Source: Blasia pusilla
Taxonomy: Eukaryota; Marchantiophyta; Marchantiopsida; Blasiales
Direction of reading: 5' to 3'
Length of the DNA: 64,000 nucleotides
Assembly (NCBI GenBank): GCA_050084515.1
Contig: CM114274.1
Location: forward strand, 15,438,001-15,502,000
Made by a program: the position numbers and the translations under genes. This document shows, piece after piece, positions 24,160-36,000 of the stretch; positions within the stretch are counted from its first letter, which is position 1; each line of letters opens with the position of its first letter. The notes below the pieces were generated by a model that was not told where the DNA came from, searched no databases, and saw only the letters and a program-made list of their open reading frames with translations.

Positions 24160-24933
24160 TGTCGTGCGCATACACATCGCTACACAACATACATCGCTAT
24201 CACCGAACACACACATAAATATGCACAATCTCATACTAACTCATGGCATCCAAACAATGAGACAAGAACTACCAAAATATCTCCAATTAAAATAAGATCC
24301 AATCTCTCTCCCAACACCATAATTCTCATATGTGTGCGCTCTCACACGTCTCTCTCAATGTCAAACCAAACCCACTCTCCTAATGAGAGACGTGGGTTAC
24401 TCTCACAAGGCAAGGGACCATAGCTCCGCCGCCTTGTGCCAAGAGGTTCAACAAAGAAAGAAAAAGCTCTTAAGCTCTCTCTCCTTCAGGTATACCCTTC
24501 CCCTCTCCCAAGCTCTCTCCATGGTAATCTATGCTCCCAAGTCACCTCCTTGGCTCTTGACCTGATGTAGGAGGTAAAGGGCCACTTACCAAAAATAGAA
24601 ATTAAACATATACTCAGAATTACACGTACCTAAAATAGTAAGTTCCTCAATATGGTTCCAAATGAGCCAAAACGAAGGGGGAACCTACTCTCTCAGGTTT
24701 CCCAGGGCCTCAACAACTCATTCTCAACCTCGTGAGCCTCTCCTCCACTATTCGCAAAGACGCTCTACTAGATCTCACGAATCTATCCTAAAAGACGTGA
24801 CAACTATCGTGTGCATAAACATCGCTACACAACATACATCGCTGTCACTGAATACACACACAAACACGCACGATCCCATGCTAACTCATGGCATCCAAAT
24901 AACGAGACAAGAAGTACCAAAATATCTCCAATT
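24160..24933 (-). mobile_element. TRIM-like short LTR derivative at the 3' end of element 2
   Basis: Two direct repeats of about 129 bp (24805-24933 and 24160-24288) flank about 516 bp. On the minus strand the second ends in CACGACA and the first in CACGATA. The 516-bp middle (24289-24804) matches 32914-33429, the segment just outside the leader of element 2. The first repeat directly follows the purine-rich tract of element 2 (AAGGGAGAA on the minus strand), so it also serves as that element's 3' repeat. Size and layout resemble terminal-repeat retrotransposons in miniature. An alternative reading is one 774-bp LTR with a duplicated end. Confidence 0.6.
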
Positions 24934-25097
24934 TCTCCCTTAGTTGGTGGGTAGATACCTCTAACTCAAGATAGCCATCTATCCCTACCTACCATAACAT
25001 ACATCTCTTGGACGCTAAGAGCAAGAAGGCCGGGTGCTCATGTGGCCCCATCGTTAGTCGCCTTCTTGTCATCCATGTCATAAACACAAGTCGGAAT

Positions 25098-25439
25098 GTA
25101 GAACTGTCTACTCTATGTACATCTGGGACACATCCATCATCCTTGAGGAACCCTAATGAGAGATGGCATCAAACATGCCATATGCCATCCTCTTGAACAT
25201 CCATCATAGACTAGCATAGTCGCTTCACCACGGGCAGAACCACATAATATACATCGCAAGCATGCAAAAACTACTGCTAAGCTCAGATGAATTGTACCAT
25301 CAATGTTTGGAATATGACATGGCGCACAGTTATGCACATGGTCCTTCCAAACCATACCATCACGTCCCTCCAATAAGAGAACACCATATGGCAAAACCTC
25401 ACGCACTCTTAAGATGATGCACCCTGTAGTCACATCCAA
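25098..25439 (-). pseudogene. Integrase tail and PHD finger of element 2
   Basis: Same layout as in element 1: ILRVREVLPYGVLLLEG, WKDHVHNCAPC, then CILC, MLVYDGC, GWHMAC and RVPQG. After one TGA the same frame continues WMCPRCT and then a stop, which supplies the closing W-x-CPRC of a C4HC3 PHD finger. One ligand is lost (YDGC for CDGC). The TGA between the two halves is also present in element 1, so it predates the split of the two copies. Confidence 0.75.
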
Positions 25440-25489
25440 CGTCGTGGATGCGGTCTACTGCAGGAAGACATAGTCTCTCTAATGAAACT

Positions 25490-26410
25490 TTCAGATAGTA
25501 GGTCGATAACCATCCCCCTGAATATTTGCATATCTCAATATATCCTGATGTTGCGCAATCGCCAAGTTCTCAAACGCCATGGGCATCACTCTCCAGAATA
25601 ACTTAGCCCTCTGTGAACATGCTCTTATCCATACATCACGGTCATCAAGGTTCAATACCTCACCAACATCTCGACAAATGGCCGTTGGTAAATTTGGCTC
25701 ACGGCCATAAAGCAACAAGTACGGTGAGAAAGACGCTAAGGATGCATGCCTGCTGAATGTGTATCCTATCGCCAACCATAGCAACTGAAAGTCCCAGTCT
25801 TCTAAGTGACCTCTTTGTAAGCCATACTTGCGTAATCCTCCCTTCACCATCTGCATAACCCTCTCCGCTAGTCCATCCGCCTCAAGATGATCTCGCGAAG
25901 TGGTGTGGTGGTCAATCAATGCCTTATCACACAAAGTCTGAAACTCCCCGCGAAACTTTGTACCATGGTCTGTCAACACCTCAACTGATGCAACACTCAA
26001 TCTAGGAAGGCAAACGCAACTCCCTCACTCGCTTTGTCATACAATGCAACCAACTCTATCCACTTTGAGAAGTGCTCGACCATCACCAATAGATAATGAC
26101 TATGGCGCCCGTCAAAGGCAAAGGTCCTGAAAAATCCAAACTCTATCTATAACCTAAACCCATGATTAGAAGTGGATGCAAGTGTGGAGTCGGAGCATTG
26201 AATGATGCTCAGACTTGATCACGCACCATGCATTAGGCAACGAACTGCTGAACGTCAGTCTGCATGCCTCGCCACCTATACTGAATCTGGAGCAAGTTGT
26301 ACGTCCACTTCACTCCAAAATGACCCAACTCCTCATGGGCATGACGCACCAAAGGTGCTCTCTACAAAGGATGAGGTACTACACGCACTCTCCCATCCTC
26401 CCACACTCCT
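25490..26410 (-). pseudogene. Integrase of element 2
   Basis: HEELGHFGVK starts the zinc domain near 26310-26345. The core shows SLDFSGPLPL (first Asp), VLTDHGTKFRGEF (second Asp) and HLEADGLAERVMQ (Glu), then FSPYLLLYGREPNLP. Frame 26000-25491 is open through most of the core; earlier parts are broken near 26000-26150 by several indels. Very similar to the integrase of element 1. Confidence 0.8.
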
Positions 26411-26412
26411 GT
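26390..26412 (-). other. RT-RNase H deletion junction
   Basis: On the minus strand the MT text ending in CCCACAGGAGTG runs straight into TGGGAGGATGG of the integrase. In element 1 these pieces lie about 2.2 kb apart (near 1800 and 4008), and GAGTG is present at both. The deletion therefore used a 5-bp microhomology. Confidence 0.75.
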
Positions 26413-26439
26413 GGGGAATCGGATCACTCGCTCTCGCTC

Positions 26440-27300
26440 ATCGGCATTGGGCTCCACCAACCTCTATACTTGCTCATTCCAAACCAAGCCAGATTTGGCC
26501 TCCTTGAATGCATAGGAAGCGGGAAAACTCACCAATGTGGGAAAGGATACCCATGGCATGCCAATCTTGTTGACCACAGTCAATGGTGGTCGATCATCTA
26601 GCCTCATTGCTTGTGATCGAAGGCCCAGATCTAATATAGAAACCACCAACAAATCGAAGCGGCACTCCACTCTCGCATATGCCCTCCGCAACATCTCGTG
26701 TGGTACCAAGTTGGTCCACCAAAGATATGGGCAATGTGCTCGTGAATCCACACTCGCCGAAACCAACAAATTAAACTGCTGGGACGATCCATACGCGCAA
26801 TTGATGTGCACTCATCACGACACGGGACCTCAAATCTCCCAAAATCGGCACATTCTCCTGAATGTATATTGGACAACGAGACTGATGATCATGAAAGTGT
26901 CGCAAAATCCACATCATCTCCTAAAACAACCTGGACCCAATGTCACCTAACCGGCTACCTCGTCCAACATTTTATTGGCCCTGACACGGGAAACCAGCAA
27001 TGGAAAAAATCTATGGTCCCTACCCGCTTTAAGTCATGCGCCGCCAGCAATGAAATATCCCTCGGTAGGGAACTATGGTATCCCTGGATAGCGGACGCAG
27101 ACAACATGTTGGGAAAATGGAGGCGTAACTGCGCCACATGGTGAAGTGAACCGCGCCTTGCAACATCATCTATCTCTACATAGATATACTATTGCACGCG
27201 TACTTCTGCCTCCAAAATAACAACTAACCCAATGCTGATCCCCCCAAAGAGATCCAACACCCGAATATCCTTCTTAGGGATGCACCACACAATCGGGGTG
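26440..27300 (-). pseudogene. C5-cytosine methyltransferase domain of element 2
   Basis: Motif I is VLDLFGGISIG (27263-27234), a better match to the DLFxG consensus than in element 1. YIYVEIDDVARR follows. The catalytic motif IV is preserved as GFPCQGQ (PCQ at 26989-26981) but one base out of the frame of the preceding text. QENV (motif VI) lies at about 26860-26849, and VNKIGMPWVSFPT and AYKEAKSGLVW follow before RERV and the deletion junction, so motif X is lost. Several stops. It lies between protease and integrase as expected from element 1. Confidence 0.8.
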
Positions 27301-27329
27301 GTATCCAAAGGGGTCACAACAATACTCCT

Positions 27330-28415
27330 TCATACATGGGGTTCCTCTGGTCCGTCACACTCTTGTGCAAACATCTCACTCCATGCGATTTGCACATGCT
27401 CAATGACTAAGCATCGAAACTCCTGAGTTGAGCCCCAAAGAGGCACCTCTCCTCCACGGCCTGATGCGGCTATCATGACACTCCTCTCCATAGAAATGTC
27501 AAGAACGAGAGTATCCTCTGCATGGACAAGTCCCTCAATCAAATCACTAGGCCAAGTGATGGCACTGCTAAATGCTGCTAAGGTCACCATCTCTCCTAGC
27601 CGTCGCTGGATCACTGCACTTATGAATCGAACATATAATGAGCTAAGGCGCCCATCATCTGACTACCATCCTAGTCTGAAGGACGTTGACTCCTCCCAAT
27701 ATTCTAGGGAAAACCCCATCGGGTATAACACTACTCCACCAACCAAGACGTCATAGGACTCTGCATCAATCATTATCGCCTTGGCTCGCACCACAAACTC
27801 ATTTGTAGGATGTCTTGGGAAAATCGTCACCACAACCTTGTGTCGAGTGATATACTGTATGGTACTCGCTCCATCCAAGGATGTCTGTATCCGGAATGGA
27901 AAACCCTCCATACAGACTCTCGTCAAGTCCAATCCTCTGAATGACGCTTTCCCCAACATCAAGGGTTGCGCTCTTGAATCCAACAAGATGCGTTGCGGAC
28001 TAAAAGCTCTACGTCAAGGACTCACCAACTGGAAGACCTCTCCCCGGTTCTCTAACAACACAACACCAAAAGAAGCCATGACATACTTTATCGCGGGTCT
28101 AGCAAGCATCTCCACCATCCTAGCAGACGCAGTCTGCCATGAAGCTAACGTGGACGGCCCAAGCATCTGCTCTAAGGGCAGGTCCATCACCTCCTCTACA
28201 ATCACCCTTGAACGTGATGTATGAACTCCAACTCCACGCTCACATAGCGTAGTGGCCAGCCGGAACACCTCGGCGGGCGTACCTCCCAATGTCATAACAT
28301 CGTAAGAAGAAAATACCGGAGTACGATACACCATCATGGCCGCCCCCAACATCGTACTCGATACATGCTTCTTCTGAGCATCGGCAATAGGAGTCGTCGC
28401 ACTAGTTTCTCCCAT
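27330..28415 (-). pseudogene. Aspartic protease and spacer of element 2
   Basis: The frame 27986-27663 starts with LDSRAQPLMLGKA. The position of D-S-R fits the D-S/T-G centre of a retroelement aspartic protease, with Gly changed to Arg. ESYDVLVGGVVLYPMG follows, typical of the ILG-like second block. The next frame (27614-27330) is a spacer of unknown role leading to the MT. The upstream frame 28415-28014 (VFRLATTLCERGVGV; LPLEQMLGPS) is a gag-protease linker. Elements 3 and 4 have the same active-site context with P-G or L-G, so the loss is specific to this copy. Confidence 0.65.
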
Positions 28416-30200
28416 TTCCCTCTATTCTTGCACACCAATAACATCACCAACTCTTGGGGAACTCTGATCAGGACCCATCGATGAGGTCCTCATCGCCTCG
28501 GACGACGTGAAGGACTAAGGAAGCTTGGTCTGTTTCATGGCTTCCCCTCGCTGTGGATCCAACTTTGCGGCTGCTCCACGCGTCACAACTACGGCGGCCT
28601 CCATCTGTGCAACCCCGCACATCCAACCACGATCCTCCATATCTATGGTTGGTCCATATGATGTCGATGCCATGGATCCGGCATCGAGTAACCTCAATGC
28701 CATAGCAGCAATCTGTTGACGTATTTGAGCAGCCATCCTAGCCTCACGCTCGGCGTCTCCCTTGACGCGTCTAGGTGGTGGGATTCTACCGCGGGCAGCT
28801 CCACCATCTTGTCGGGAAACTCAGCTCCTTGTCTTCCAACGGGGCTACGTGGTACACGATGCCTAGCCCACCCGGACCGGCTACTCGCTCAAGTGTCTCT
28901 GGCCCTTTGTTCGGACATAAATATGGGTGTAAACTGAAACACCTAGCCCATGTGTAACCATACCTCTAATAATAATCACATAGATAACCTCTTGGAGTAC
29001 CACCCTCCTTCATGCTGAGGCACACGTCCATGAGCTTGATGATGATGATGGGCTCCACCACATGACCAATAAGTAATCGTAGGTGGTTGCTGCTGAGCCG
29101 TATATGAAGGCGCAGGTTTCTATGGCACATCCTCATGGTAACTTCCCTGAGCTTGTGGTGCCATAGTCGACCTATCTCGAAGTCCACGTTGCTGCACTGG
29201 TGGTGTAGACAATCTTGAGTGCTCTTGCGCAGAACCCAGAGTGGCTACGCTTTCCTCCGCCATGTTGCGCTCAATATTCTCCGCGGTCCTAAAAACATCT
29301 CTCAACGTAGGGGAGGTGTTCATAAGAAGTACCCCCTCCCGCACCCGTGTCCGCAGGGTTTGATCCTTCATCGCGTACCATGACTAGATAGCTTGAGCCT
29401 CTTTCATCCCTTGAGTGACGTCGATAAACGAGCGCAAGGGAGTGTAAGCCTCACGCAAACTCTCACCCGGGCGCCTTTGGAAGTCGTGGATGCTCCGCAA
29501 CTTCTCCGTCCGTACCCCTTGGTAGCTCACCCTCAACTCAACGAAGAACTGAACCATGGGGTTGAATCTCGGATGAACCCGACTCGACGGTGCAACTGCT
29601 CCAATGCAAGTGACCCCTCCTAAAACATCACTAGTGGAAGAGGAAGAAGCCTCTCTTGACTCCTCCTCCTCATATGGGAACGGCTCCGTCTATGACACAG
29701 TGTGGGTCATAGTAGATTTTCCATGCCTCAATCTCCTGGGCATATCTGTGGCAGAACTCATGGTAATCATCCATGGGCACCCCTCCAAATACTGAAACAT
29801 ACCGTTCTTTTCTATAAACGGGTTGAACTCTCTAGAGTTCTTAGCCCTTTCTGAGTCACACCAACTTTTAAACTCTGTAATGAAGTCGTGTAGCTCTATA
29901 GTGGCTATCGTATCCAAAAACCTACGCAGTCCTCTATCTCAGTCGTCCATCTTGTACGCCCAACTAGTAGGATCACTCAATGTGTACGGTGGATCACTCA
30001 ATGTGTATGGTGGATCACTAACACACTCCTCTACACACTCCCTCTCGTATGAAGATGACACACAAGGAGATTGAGGCGGTCTCTCATGTGGAGAACCTCG
30101 AAACCTTGCACCACTCCGGTTAAACCCTCCAGAGCTACTCTCAAGTCCACTACCTTGCCTCTCAAAATCCCAACATGATGTTATGATGGCCCTCATGCCC
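28416..30200 (-). pseudogene. Gag of element 2
   Basis: Gag forms the particle and binds RNA. The frames 29917-29690 (LHDFITEFKSWCDSER; MFQYLEGCPWMI) and 29371-29120 (TRVREGVLLMNTSPTLRDVF; ENIERNMAEE) are typical of a retrotransposon gag core. A degenerate zinc knuckle can be read near 29020-29060 (CGGAHHHHQAH). Downstream is Pro/Gln-rich text and then many stops. A small tandem repeat (22 bp, GGATCACTCAATGTGTA type) lies at about 29968-30015 within it. Confidence 0.6.
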
Positions 30201-31345
30201 CTCTCACATGATCACTCTCAATCTCGCAAGTAATACCTCAATCACTAAAACTAAACATGCGACACTCAATCTACACTCTCTCATTGAGATGTGTGTTGAA
30301 CGGCAACAAGTGTCGCGGTCCGGCATGTCAACTGATCTATCGTCTCATTGAAAAACCATCATCAAGTCTGAACATCCCAAACAGGTCTATATCCCCTAAA
30401 CCCATCGATGCTCTCAGCATTAGCACGAAACCCAATATCCCAAATAACTTCCCAATATCCGTAAATCTCTCACACACTATGGGTAAGAGACTATAATGGG
30501 TAACCTGACAATAATATCAATATCACTCCTTGACAACTGCAAATCTTGACCCCAACTCGGTTGTGAAGATAACTCCTCCAATCAACAAGTCGTACTCCTC
30601 TCATACTTATGCTGCTAAAACCTCCTTCATGTGCGGTGGAGGTCCAACCGTCCGGTGCAGCATTGGCTGCACGGAAGGACTACAAATGGCACGACACTCA
30701 AGAATGGGGTGCGAAGCTCGGCGGCATACCCTCCTCGATCAAAAATTCATACACTGTGCTCCTCAGTAAAGGAGCGGTTCTGCGATCGAGATGGTGCGGT
30801 GCGGCCACCAGCGAGAATCGGCAACGCATTGCGGCTACAAGCGTCATGGCACAATACTTGATCGTCATCAAGCGGCTACCAATCATAACATGGCAACATG
30901 AAATAAAAACTCAAACACCATAACTTGAGGTTACTTGCAATGACTGGTTGATGACAAAACTACGATAACGGTGGCGTCTAAAACAAAGTACGCGGTGGCG
31001 GCACAAGTTAGAAAATCAACAGTTGTCGTGGAAGACCCTCCACTCCATAATGGCGAAAATGGCAACCAAGAGTGGACAACGACCTGACGTAACTCTAAGC
31101 AGCGTTAGGCGGAAACTCGTTTAGGGTTTGAACAATTAAACCCTAAAAATCACCTATTAATGGAAGTTTTGCAAGATTGACCATAACTTTTTGCTCGCAT
31201 TTCTAAATTGTGCATCGTTTGTTGCACAACGTGCACAACTTTTGAATTTACGACAGCGTCAACAAATATTTGAGTAAAATTTGGCGGGGGATTGTTTTAA
31301 ATCCCAATGTCTCTTTCTCTTATAGAAATTTTGCCAACGCTCTCG

Positions 31346-32571
31346 TGTCGAGAGCCTTTCTTCGAGTAAGGGCATGCCTTCTAGCTGTAGCAGACGTGGT
31401 CGATGCAAGGTGAACTCTCTAAGAAGTTATCCTTTTTCAATAGATTATTATGTATACTCTCCATTCTCTCACAACAGGTATCACAAATGGAAGTGCCGAG
31501 GCGATCACTTCTTCGTAACATCAGACCTCGAAATTCCTAACTGTAAAATCCATATAAACTACTTTACGCTTGTATACGAGGAAGATAACACAACTAGTGT
31601 TAAACCCTACTTGAGCATGCCTATTTACGTCCATGGATTGCTATATAAGGACATACAAAGTACAATCCCATGTCCTTCCATATGTGACGATAGGAAGTAT
31701 CACTAGAGTTGGAGATTGAATGACCTGGTTCATGAACGCCTCCCCAAAGTGATAAACTAAATAGCGAATGAACCAATGCATATCTATAAAGAATATCTTG
31801 ATATGGTATGGATTTAGGAAAGGAAATTTGGGCATAACTCGTGCTCCACACCTATCTATGTTGGACAGACATTCTCTACTCTCTTCAAGAATGGGTTTTG
31901 GCGGAGTTATTCTCCCAATAAGTGTAATCCACTCTCATTGGAAAAGTAACAAGCCAAAACATTCACTATTTTAGTATGACTAAATTCCGCTAAGGTGATA
32001 AACCTCTCATCTCCACACACACACCACACTCTAGAAATCTCTCGAAGAATAGATTATGGTCAAATTACTCTCCCAAGAGGAGTGATCCAGTCTCATTAGA
32101 AGAGCAAGCAATCCCAAAACCATATCAAGATGTGGAATAGAAGGTGATGAACCCTTGAAGGTCCCTCCTCTTTATATACTCACAAGAGATCCACAAGAGT
32201 ACGAAATAGAGCTAATCTTATCTTGTGCCACGTGGCTTCCTCTCAAGGCTTAGCCAATCACATTTTGACACAAGTAGATTTCCTCTTATCTCTTCAAAAA
32301 AATATCCTCTTTTACCTACTTGATATTTTCCAAATTACCCCAACTAACCTAGTCATCAACCAAGCCTATTTTTGTTTTTCATTAAAACACCAACCTCACT
32401 ACCTTACTTTTATAAAGTCATATTTTATTTATTACATTTTTTCCTAAAGTTGGCTTGCATAAAAGAGGCACCATAAAAAGGTTTAAACATGGGAATTTTT
32501 CTTTTCCTTAGCTAATTTACTTAACACTAATAAAATTATATTTAACACTTAACGAGGAAAGAGTTTATACA
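31346..32571 (-). repeat. Solo LTR of the 57-62 kb Ty3 family, inserted in the leader of element 2
   Basis: On the minus strand it starts TGTATAAACTC (32571) and ends CTCTCGACA (31346), so it has TG...CA ends and is 1226 bp long. Its first 400 bp match 56640-57000 and 62397-62800 (AATTCCCA and GTTTAAACCT near the start; CTTGGTTG and GGGGTA later). It holds a TATA-like TATATAAAG near 32175. It splits leader sequence that is continuous in element 1 at 1-435. No clean target duplication is visible. Confidence 0.8.
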
Positions 32572-33429
32572 CTGGCTGATTTTGGTATGCGGCAACGCTT
32601 CCGCATTGATTTCTCCCAATGAAAATGTAAAGCTTATGAAAAAAATCCAACAAGCTACATGGTTCTCTCAAGAGCATCGGCATGGGGAAATTTTTCCCCA
32701 TACTCAATCCCTATAAAAAATAGGATAGCGCTTCTACAGGCCACTCTTCCAAACGAAAAATCGGGAAAGGTTAGATAAAAAATGAGGAGCTTCGACACTG
32801 ATGAGCATTCCCATGAACCATTGAACAGGGAATACGATCCCCAACCTGCAAAACTAGCGAGTGACTAGCAAACTCCCCCATGAAGCTCTCTCACTCATCT
32901 CATTCTCTCTTTGTAAAATAAGATCCAATCTCTCTCCCAACACCATAGTTCTCACATGTGTGCACTCTCACATGTCTCTCTCAATGTCAAACCAAACCCA
33001 CTCTTGTAATGAGAGGCTTGGGTTACATTCACAAAACAAGGGACCATAGGTCTGCCGCCTCGTGCTAAGAGGTTCAACAAAGAAAGAATTAGCTCTCAAG
33101 CTCTCTCTCCTTAAGGTATATCCCCCCCCCTCTCCCAAACTCTCTCCATGGTAACCTATGCTCCTAAGTCACCTCCTTAGCTCTTGACGTGATGTAGGAG
33201 GTAAAGGGCTACTTACAAAAAATAGAAAGTCAACCATATACTTTAATGGTGCTTACCTAAAATAGTAAATTCCTCAATATGGCTCAAAATGAGCCGGAAC
33301 GAAGGGAAAACCTGCTCCCTCAGGTTTCTCGGGGCTTCAGTAGGTCATTCTCGACCTTCTCAGCATATCTTCCACTTCTCGCAAAGGCGCTCTACTAGAT
33401 GTCACTGATCTATCCTAAAAGATGTGACA
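32572..33429 (-). other. Leader and outer 5' segment of element 2
   Basis: 32572-32860 matches positions 1-300 of the window in reverse complement. 32914-33429 matches 24289-24802, the middle of the TRIM-like unit at the other end of element 2, and starts on the minus strand with TGTCACATC. I expected a 130-bp terminal repeat before it, but that part is replaced by unrelated DNA beyond 33430. This segment could be read either as a truncated LTR or as the inner leader. Confidence 0.6.
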
Positions 33430-33560
33430 ACTTGCATGAAATATATTTTATAGTGGAGTTGGCCATGTGAGGCATTTTTACTTTGCTTGTGTTGTACGGT
33501 CGCGATGCATATATGTGAGTATATATTTTTTTAGTCGATTGACCCTTGTGTTCGAAATAT

Positions 33561-33625
33561 TGATGTTGTGTGGTATGTACATGTGACCGACGATGTGGAT
33601 TGTGTAGCGATATGTATGTCTACTT
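33561..33625 (+). repeat. Partial terminal repeat of the MT-Ty3 family, opposite orientation
   Basis: TGATGTTGTGTGGTATGTA and GATGTGGATTGTGTAGCGAT match the reverse complement of 42212-42300. Only the distal half is present. It is on the plus strand, facing element 2, so it belongs to another insertion. Confidence 0.45.
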
Positions 33626-33689
33626 TGTATGAGTACCTAATATAGTAGTTTGTATAAATGATGAGTTTGACTATAACTCAATCTTCAAT

Positions 33690-36000
33690 GTTTCCCCTAA
33701 AACTCATATTTGTATCTCTAAGAGCTAAATAGTTTCTAAACACCTCAAACTTAGCTTTAGACAATGCTTTTGTAACAATATCATCAATTTGTTGAACTTT
33801 ACCTATGTACACAACATCAATTTCATATGCAAGCACTTTCTCTTTGATAAAGTATTAGCACACCTCTACATGCTTTGTTCGAGCATAAAACACATGGGAT
33901 TAGCAAGCTTAATAAATAACTTTGAGGAATAAGCTTAACCTCCCTTGATAATGATGGAAAATTAATGAAGAACCTCATAACTTATATATTACTTATACAA
34001 TAAGGAAATGATGAGAAATCGATGAAGGAATAATTATATATAGTGTGTTTATCATACATGCTTGTTGCCAAATCATCATCTATGAATCACTGTAACTATA
34101 AACTGAAAAAGGTTCAAATTGAAGCCACAAATTTAATACAAATTTTCAAATATTGCATAATCCTCCTCACAAAATCAAGGTGAGAGTTCCAAAGTGCTTA
34201 TACAAACTATATCAATAAGCAAAGTACATAGCTTACAATATGGCATAGTTATAATCAGATAGATCAAATTTCCATGCATGCGCATGAACATATTAGAATT
34301 TATGAAGTCTCCTTCATCTACTCTTAGTTTTAGTTTGCGGGCTAACGGTGTAGATATTAGCCTACAAGTGATCATATTCTATTTTAAAAGCATATAAAGA
34401 GCATCTTTTTTTTGTTCTAACCACGTGCTCTCTCCAACCCTGATAAACTCGACACCAAAGAATTATTTGAGTTATGATAAGTCATTCATATCAAATTATG
34501 CATATAACTTTAGTTTGACTTTTTATATCATATTCTCACTACTCCCAATAATGAAGAGGTTATTAATATATAATATCGTGATAATCATATGACCTTATCC
34601 TCTCAAAACATATAACAAGGAATTAGAGTCACAAATCCTAAAACCAAGGTTTTGTTGGATATATGTAATGTTGCCGCATCACGCTCGTGGAGCTTAATTG
34701 AGTCTGTAGAGAGCTTTCTTTAATGTGCATAGGCGGAATAGAAACTTCAGATATTCATATCTAGGTGGTTGAGTCATATATACCTTCTCATATAAATCTC
34801 CATCTAAGAAGATATTATTGATGTCCAATTGTTATTCACTATAATTGTAACCATTGTTCTCGTAGTTGCCATCTTTGCAACAAGGCTAAATATCTCCTTG
34901 TAGTCAACATCATATTATTGTGCATAGCCCTTAGCCACTGACGTGGCTTTGTATTTGTTCATTGTAGCATCTTAATTGCGCTTTGTCTTGTAAACCCACT
35001 TGCAAACCAATTTCTTCCTTACCGTAAAATATAACAACCACCTCCCAAACATGTTGATGTCTTAATGCAACAAGCCCTTCCTCCATAGCTTTGATCAATT
35101 TGACCTAACATGCAACTTCTCCAAAATAACTCAATTTTTGGAGATAATCATTATATATACATGATGGGTTGCAAGAAATCCTTCATTTATGAATCCAAAA
35201 AAAGGATGTGAACTTTACTTTATCTACAAAGTTATTATTCGAAGGTAGATGCTTCTAACATCTGACTTGAGTTGTGACTAGTTTCAACTGATTGAATCCA
35301 TACGCTAATCGACCATGATTATCAAAATTTAAGTGAAGAGTCTAGGATCCCTTCTAAGCTTACACTAATATTTTGGGAATTCGTAGGTAATGTCTAATGA
35401 GCTATAGCCATATTTACCTCCTCAAAAGACATATTTGGAGGTTGAATAGATACAGATGAAACATACAATGATTTAAACTCGTATAAAATAACAACACGAC
35501 TAATAATAAGTTATCTTAAGGATGGAATATAACACTTAGATCCCCTAGTTTCATCAACATAGCCAATAAAGATTTGTTTCTCAAAATTGGGATCTAAGTT
35601 TTTATATTATTCAAAAAAAATATTAACAAAATATTTGCAACCTAAGACTTTCAAAAATAAAAAATGAGATTTACTTATAGTGAAGACTTCAAAGGAAGTC
35701 TCGTCATGAACTCATATTTTTTGAATTATATTAATTACGAAGAATGTGAATGTTATAGCCTCTACCCAATACACCTTATGCATATTCTTCGCATTCAACT
35801 TAATAGATGACACCTTAGCAATATGTTGATTCTTCCGCTCAACCATTCCATTTTGTTGTGGATTGCAATGGCAAGTGACTTGTGGTTGGATTTCATTTTG
35901 ATGTAAGTAGTCATAAAACTCTTTTGAGAGATACTCTAATCCTTCATCACAACGCATTTAAAAAATAATTTGCCAATTATGCTTCTTTACCAAGATTATG
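33690..36000 (-). mobile_element. Ty1/copia retrotransposon relic
   Basis: On the minus strand integrase text comes first (35957-35712) and RNase H last (near 33930-33690), the Ty1 order. The RNase H tail reads YARTKHVEVC, then FIKEKVLAYEIDVVYIGKV and IVTKALSKAKFEVFRNYL, typical of copia. The region between, where RT should lie, is broken and AT-rich. The LTRs were not identified; a purine-rich TTTTAGGGG lies just after the RNase H end, near 33690. Confidence 0.75.
35712..35957 (-). pseudogene. Copia integrase fragment
   Basis: The frame begins RCDEGLEYLSKEFYDYL, then TCHCNPQQNGMVERKNQ and WVEAITFTFFVIN. The block PQQNGMVERKN contains the catalytic Glu of copia integrases, and EGLEYLS corresponds to the region after the second Asp. 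The second Asp and the N-terminal zinc part are not in this frame. Nothing else in this frame family explains it. Confidence 0.75.

Larger units (their letters stand above)
24805..33429 (-). mobile_element. Element 2: MT-Ty3 retrotransposon lacking RT-RNase H
   Basis: On the minus strand from high to low coordinates: 5' segment (33429-32914), leader, gag, protease, MT, integrase, PHD, terminal repeat. The MT motif IX region joins straight to the middle of the integrase N-terminal region at about 26400, so RT and RNase H are gone. A foreign solo LTR (31346-32571) splits the leader. All frames carry stops. Compared with element 1 it is more complete at the 5' side. Confidence 0.85.

Noticed and set aside
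31346-32571. Genes in the frames around 31374-31974
   Set aside because: The region is a solo LTR; similar frames do not persist in the other LTR copies.
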